Shown: positions 6,739 to 8,193 of the stretch, piece after piece
How positions within the stretch are numbered: the stretch's first letter is position 1
Layout of the letters: each line of letters begins with the position of its first letter
Source: CAXBCP01 sp038120765
Lineage (GTDB): Bacteria; Pseudomonadota; Alphaproteobacteria; MPNO01; UBA830
NCBI GenBank assembly: GCA_038120765.1
Contig: JAYOMI010000130.1
Location: forward strand, 1-8,193
DNA length: 8,193 nt
Reading direction: 5' to 3'
Position numbers and translations under genes: made by a program
The notes under the pieces: model-generated
Seen by the model: only the letters and a program-made list of their open reading frames with translations
The model's database searches: none
What the model was told of the DNA's origin: nothing

Positions 6739-7671
6739 ATGGCCCTCCTGTTCATTTGCGAAGGCGAGGATTCCACCGACTGGGAAGCCGCGCTGCGCGC
6801 CGAAATACCCGATCTCGACTTCCGCGTCTGGCCCGACAAGGTCGGTAATCCGGATGACATCGACATCGCGCTGACCTGGCAGCCGCCCCGCGCCCTGCTG
6901 GCGAGCTTCCCGAACCTGAAGGCCATCCTGTCACTGGGCGCAGGGGTCGAACATATACTTCGCGATCCTGAACTGCCGCCGGGTGTCCCGATCGCCCGCC
7001 TGATCGATCCCGGCCTTCAGACTGGCATGCTCGAATTCGTCACCATGGAGGTGCTGCGGCATCACCGGCGCGAACCCGAATACCGGACACTGCAACGGGC
7101 CGGCGAGTGGAAATTGCTGCGGCAGAAACTCTCCCGCGACAGGCGGATTGGCATTCTGGGGCTTGGCCATCTGGGCGCCGCCTGCGGCGAGATGCTGGCC
7201 CGGTTCGGCTTCCCGGTTTCCGGCTGGGCGCGGTCCGGGAAAGAACTTCCGGGCATCACGAGCTTTACCGGCGAGGAGGGTCTGTTCTCCCTGCTGGAAC
7301 AGACGGATATCCTGATCTGCCTGTTGCCGCTGACACTCGATACCGAAGACATCCTCGATGCGACAACGCTTGGCGCGCTGCCGCGCGGCGCCGCCCTGAT
7401 CAACGCGGCGCGCGGCAAACATGTCGTCGATGACGATTTGATCGAAGCGCTCGACAGCGGACAGTTATCGGGCGCGACTTTGGATGTATTTCGCGAAGAA
7501 CCCCTGCCCGGCGACCATCCGTTCTGGACTCATCCGAAAATCATTCTCTATCCGCATGCGGCGGCGTGGACATTGCCGGAATCGGCGGCGCCGGTGATTG
7601 CCGACAACATCCGGCGTGCCCATGACGGGACGGCGCTTTCCGGCCTGATAAACTTACGCCGCGGATACTAA
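6739..7671 (+). CDS. ghrA: GhrA-like glyoxylate/hydroxypyruvate reductase (D-2-hydroxyacid dehydrogenase)
   Basis: 310 residues, the length of E. coli GhrA (312). These cytoplasmic enzymes reduce glyoxylate, hydroxypyruvate and related 2-keto acids to the 2-hydroxy acids with NAD(P)H. The N-terminal part carries FPNLKAILSLGAGVEHIL (57-74). The Rossmann motif is GLGHLG (141-146), and the following strand ends in WARS (163-166), whose Arg-Ser suggests NADPH preference. The catalytic triad is visible: Arg225 in NAARG, Glu254 in DVFREEPLP, and His273 in YPHAAA. The extreme C-terminus INLRRGY matches the terminal RGY of GhrA. Family members often have PHIAA where this has PHAAA, a mild change. The gene stands alone, divergent from the AspDH-like operon and convergent with the UbiD-like gene. 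It may reduce a keto acid made by the neighbouring pathway; that link rests only on position. Confidence 0.92.
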   Translation: MALLFICEGEDSTDWEAALRAEIPDLDFRVWPDKVGNPDDIDIALTWQPPRALLASFPNLKAILSLGAGVEHILRDPELPPGVPIARLIDPGLQTGMLEFVTMEVLRHHRREPEYRTLQRAGEWKLLRQKLSRDRRIGILGLGHLGAACGEMLARFGFPVSGWARSGKELPGITSFTGEEGLFSLLEQTDILICLLPLTLDTEDILDATTLGALPRGAALINAARGKHVVDDDLIEALDSGQLSGATLDVFREEPLPGDHPFWTHPKIILYPHAAAWTLPESAAPVIADNIRRAHDGTALSGLINLRRGY

Positions 7672-7677
7672 AAGAAA

Positions 7678-7701
7678 CGGGCCGTCCCAAGGGACGGCCC
7701 G
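7678..7701 (-). terminator. Rho-independent terminator of the UbiD-like gene, possibly bidirectional
   Basis: A perfect inverted repeat (CGGGCCGTCCC / GGGACGGCCCG, 11 possible pairs around AA, so an effective loop of about 4 nt). Read on the - strand, the stem is followed at once by TTTCTTTT, the classic terminator layout for the UbiD-like gene ending at 7742. On the + strand it lies 6 nt after the GhrA-like stop but has only a short T run (TTTT, 7710-7713) further on, so termination of that gene may be weaker. Confidence 0.85.
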
Positions 7702-7718
7702 CCTGTGACTTTTGGCCA

Positions 7719-7736
7719 CGCGGTTGTGAAACCGCG
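7719..7736. repeat. Second intergenic hairpin
   Basis: CGCGGTT (7719-7725) pairs with AACCGCG (7730-7736) around GTGA, a GNRA-type tetraloop if transcribed on the + strand. It lies between the main terminator and the UbiD-like stop codon. No T run follows on the - strand, so it is more likely an RNA-stabilising or auxiliary structure than a terminator. Confidence 0.5.
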
Positions 7737-7741
7737 CGGAC

Positions 7742-8193
7742 TTACCTGCCGGTGCGCGCCAGGCTGTTCACCCAGCCCTTCATGCGGCCCTTGGCATTCG
7801 CGATCTGGTCATCGCTGAACCACTTTTCGAGATCGACCTTCTCGACCGCATAGACCGGACGCAGGAAGTCGCTCTCATACCCGTACGGGACCGTGCAGTC
7901 GATGCCCATGCCGCCTTCGAAGCGGGTGTTGGACGCCGTCCATTCCTTGTCGCCCGCCGTCATGCGTTCCGCCGGCATAAAGGTCTGTCCACGGCCGCCC
8001 GGGATCGGGTTCAGAATATCCGTATGCGGATTCACACGGGTCGTGATGTTCCACATGATGTCATCCATATCGTAGGGATCGGCGTCTTCGGATACCGCGA
8101 TACAGATTCGCGCGCCCTGGGAGGTGGCAATAAATGCTCCCATGAAGTTGCGCTGCCAGCCTTCGTCGATCTGGTTGCGCTTCTTCACCTGGA
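7742..8193 (-). CDS. UbiD-family decarboxylase, C-terminal fragment
   Basis: The last 150 residues of a gene whose 5' part lies beyond the window. UbiD enzymes use prenylated FMN to decarboxylate (or carboxylate) aromatic, heteroaromatic or unsaturated acids. Landmarks are the KKRNQIDEGWQRNFMGAF helix and the strand ARICIAVSEDADPYDMDDIMWNITTRVNP, which matches the family's VDEDxDxxDxxDVxWAxxTR segment. These are followed by a Pro/Gly-rich part and FEGGMGIDCTVPYG, equivalent to the family's KMGIDAT region. The pFMN- and metal-binding residues and the catalytic Glu/Arg lie in the missing N-terminal part, so activity cannot be judged. The closest characterised subtype (phenolic acid, furan, pyrrole or phthaloyl-CoA decarboxylase) cannot be told from this end. 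It ends in TAA and is followed by a strong terminator. No UbiX-type flavin prenyltransferase is in view. Confidence 0.88.
   Translation of the reverse strand, partial: QVKKRNQIDEGWQRNFMGAFIATSQGARICIAVSEDADPYDMDDIMWNITTRVNPHTDILNPIPGGRGQTFMPAERMTAGDKEWTASNTRFEGGMGIDCTVPYGYESDFLRPVYAVEKVDLEKWFSDDQIANAKGRMKGWVNSLARTGR

Overview
The window looks like a draft-quality stretch of a proteobacterial chromosome, most likely an alphaproteobacterium. This is inferred from the GC-rich coding style, the Mfd C-terminus and the repertoire of CoA-pathway enzymes; no rRNA or other taxonomic marker is present. It is almost entirely protein-coding. I see no tRNA, rRNA, CRISPR array, insertion sequence or phage gene. 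A run of 10 Ns at 6164-6173 marks a scaffold join inside a gene.

Layout. (a) 1-2083, + strand: the 3' end of mfd (transcription-repair coupling factor), then after 24 nt a MaoC-type hot-dog hydratase-like gene, then after 51 nt an SBP-fold (SsuA/NMT1-like) protein that lacks a signal peptide. (b) 6652-2098, - strand: a tight probable operon read as aspartate dehydrogenase-like protein -> crotonase-family protein -> acyl/aryl-CoA ligase -> Bcr/CflA-type MFS transporter, with gaps or overlaps of about 22 nt, -1 to -4 nt, and either a 26-nt gap or a 4-nt overlap. (c) 6739-7671, + strand: a GhrA-like 2-hydroxyacid dehydrogenase, divergent from the operon across 86 nt. (d) 7672-7741: two hairpins between convergent genes, the first a good terminator for the - strand. 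(e) 7742-8193, - strand: the C-terminal part of a UbiD-family decarboxylase that runs off the window.

Together the genes look like an accessory catabolic neighbourhood for an organic acid: CoA activation (ligase), chemistry on the acyl-CoA (crotonase, MaoC homologue), NAD(P)-dependent redox steps (AspDH-like, GhrA-like), transport (MFS), prenylated-FMN-type decarboxylation (UbiD) and a possible cytosolic ligand-binding protein. The substrate cannot be read from the sequence. The most notable points are: two acyl-CoA enzyme homologues lacking a canonical catalytic acid (MaoC Asp->Ala; crotonase second Glu->Ala); an SBP whose lack of a secretion signal is enforced by an in-frame upstream stop; an aspartate dehydrogenase outside its usual NAD-biosynthesis setting; and evidence that the N gap is a missed 6-nt contig overlap, whose repair restores a 266-residue protein.
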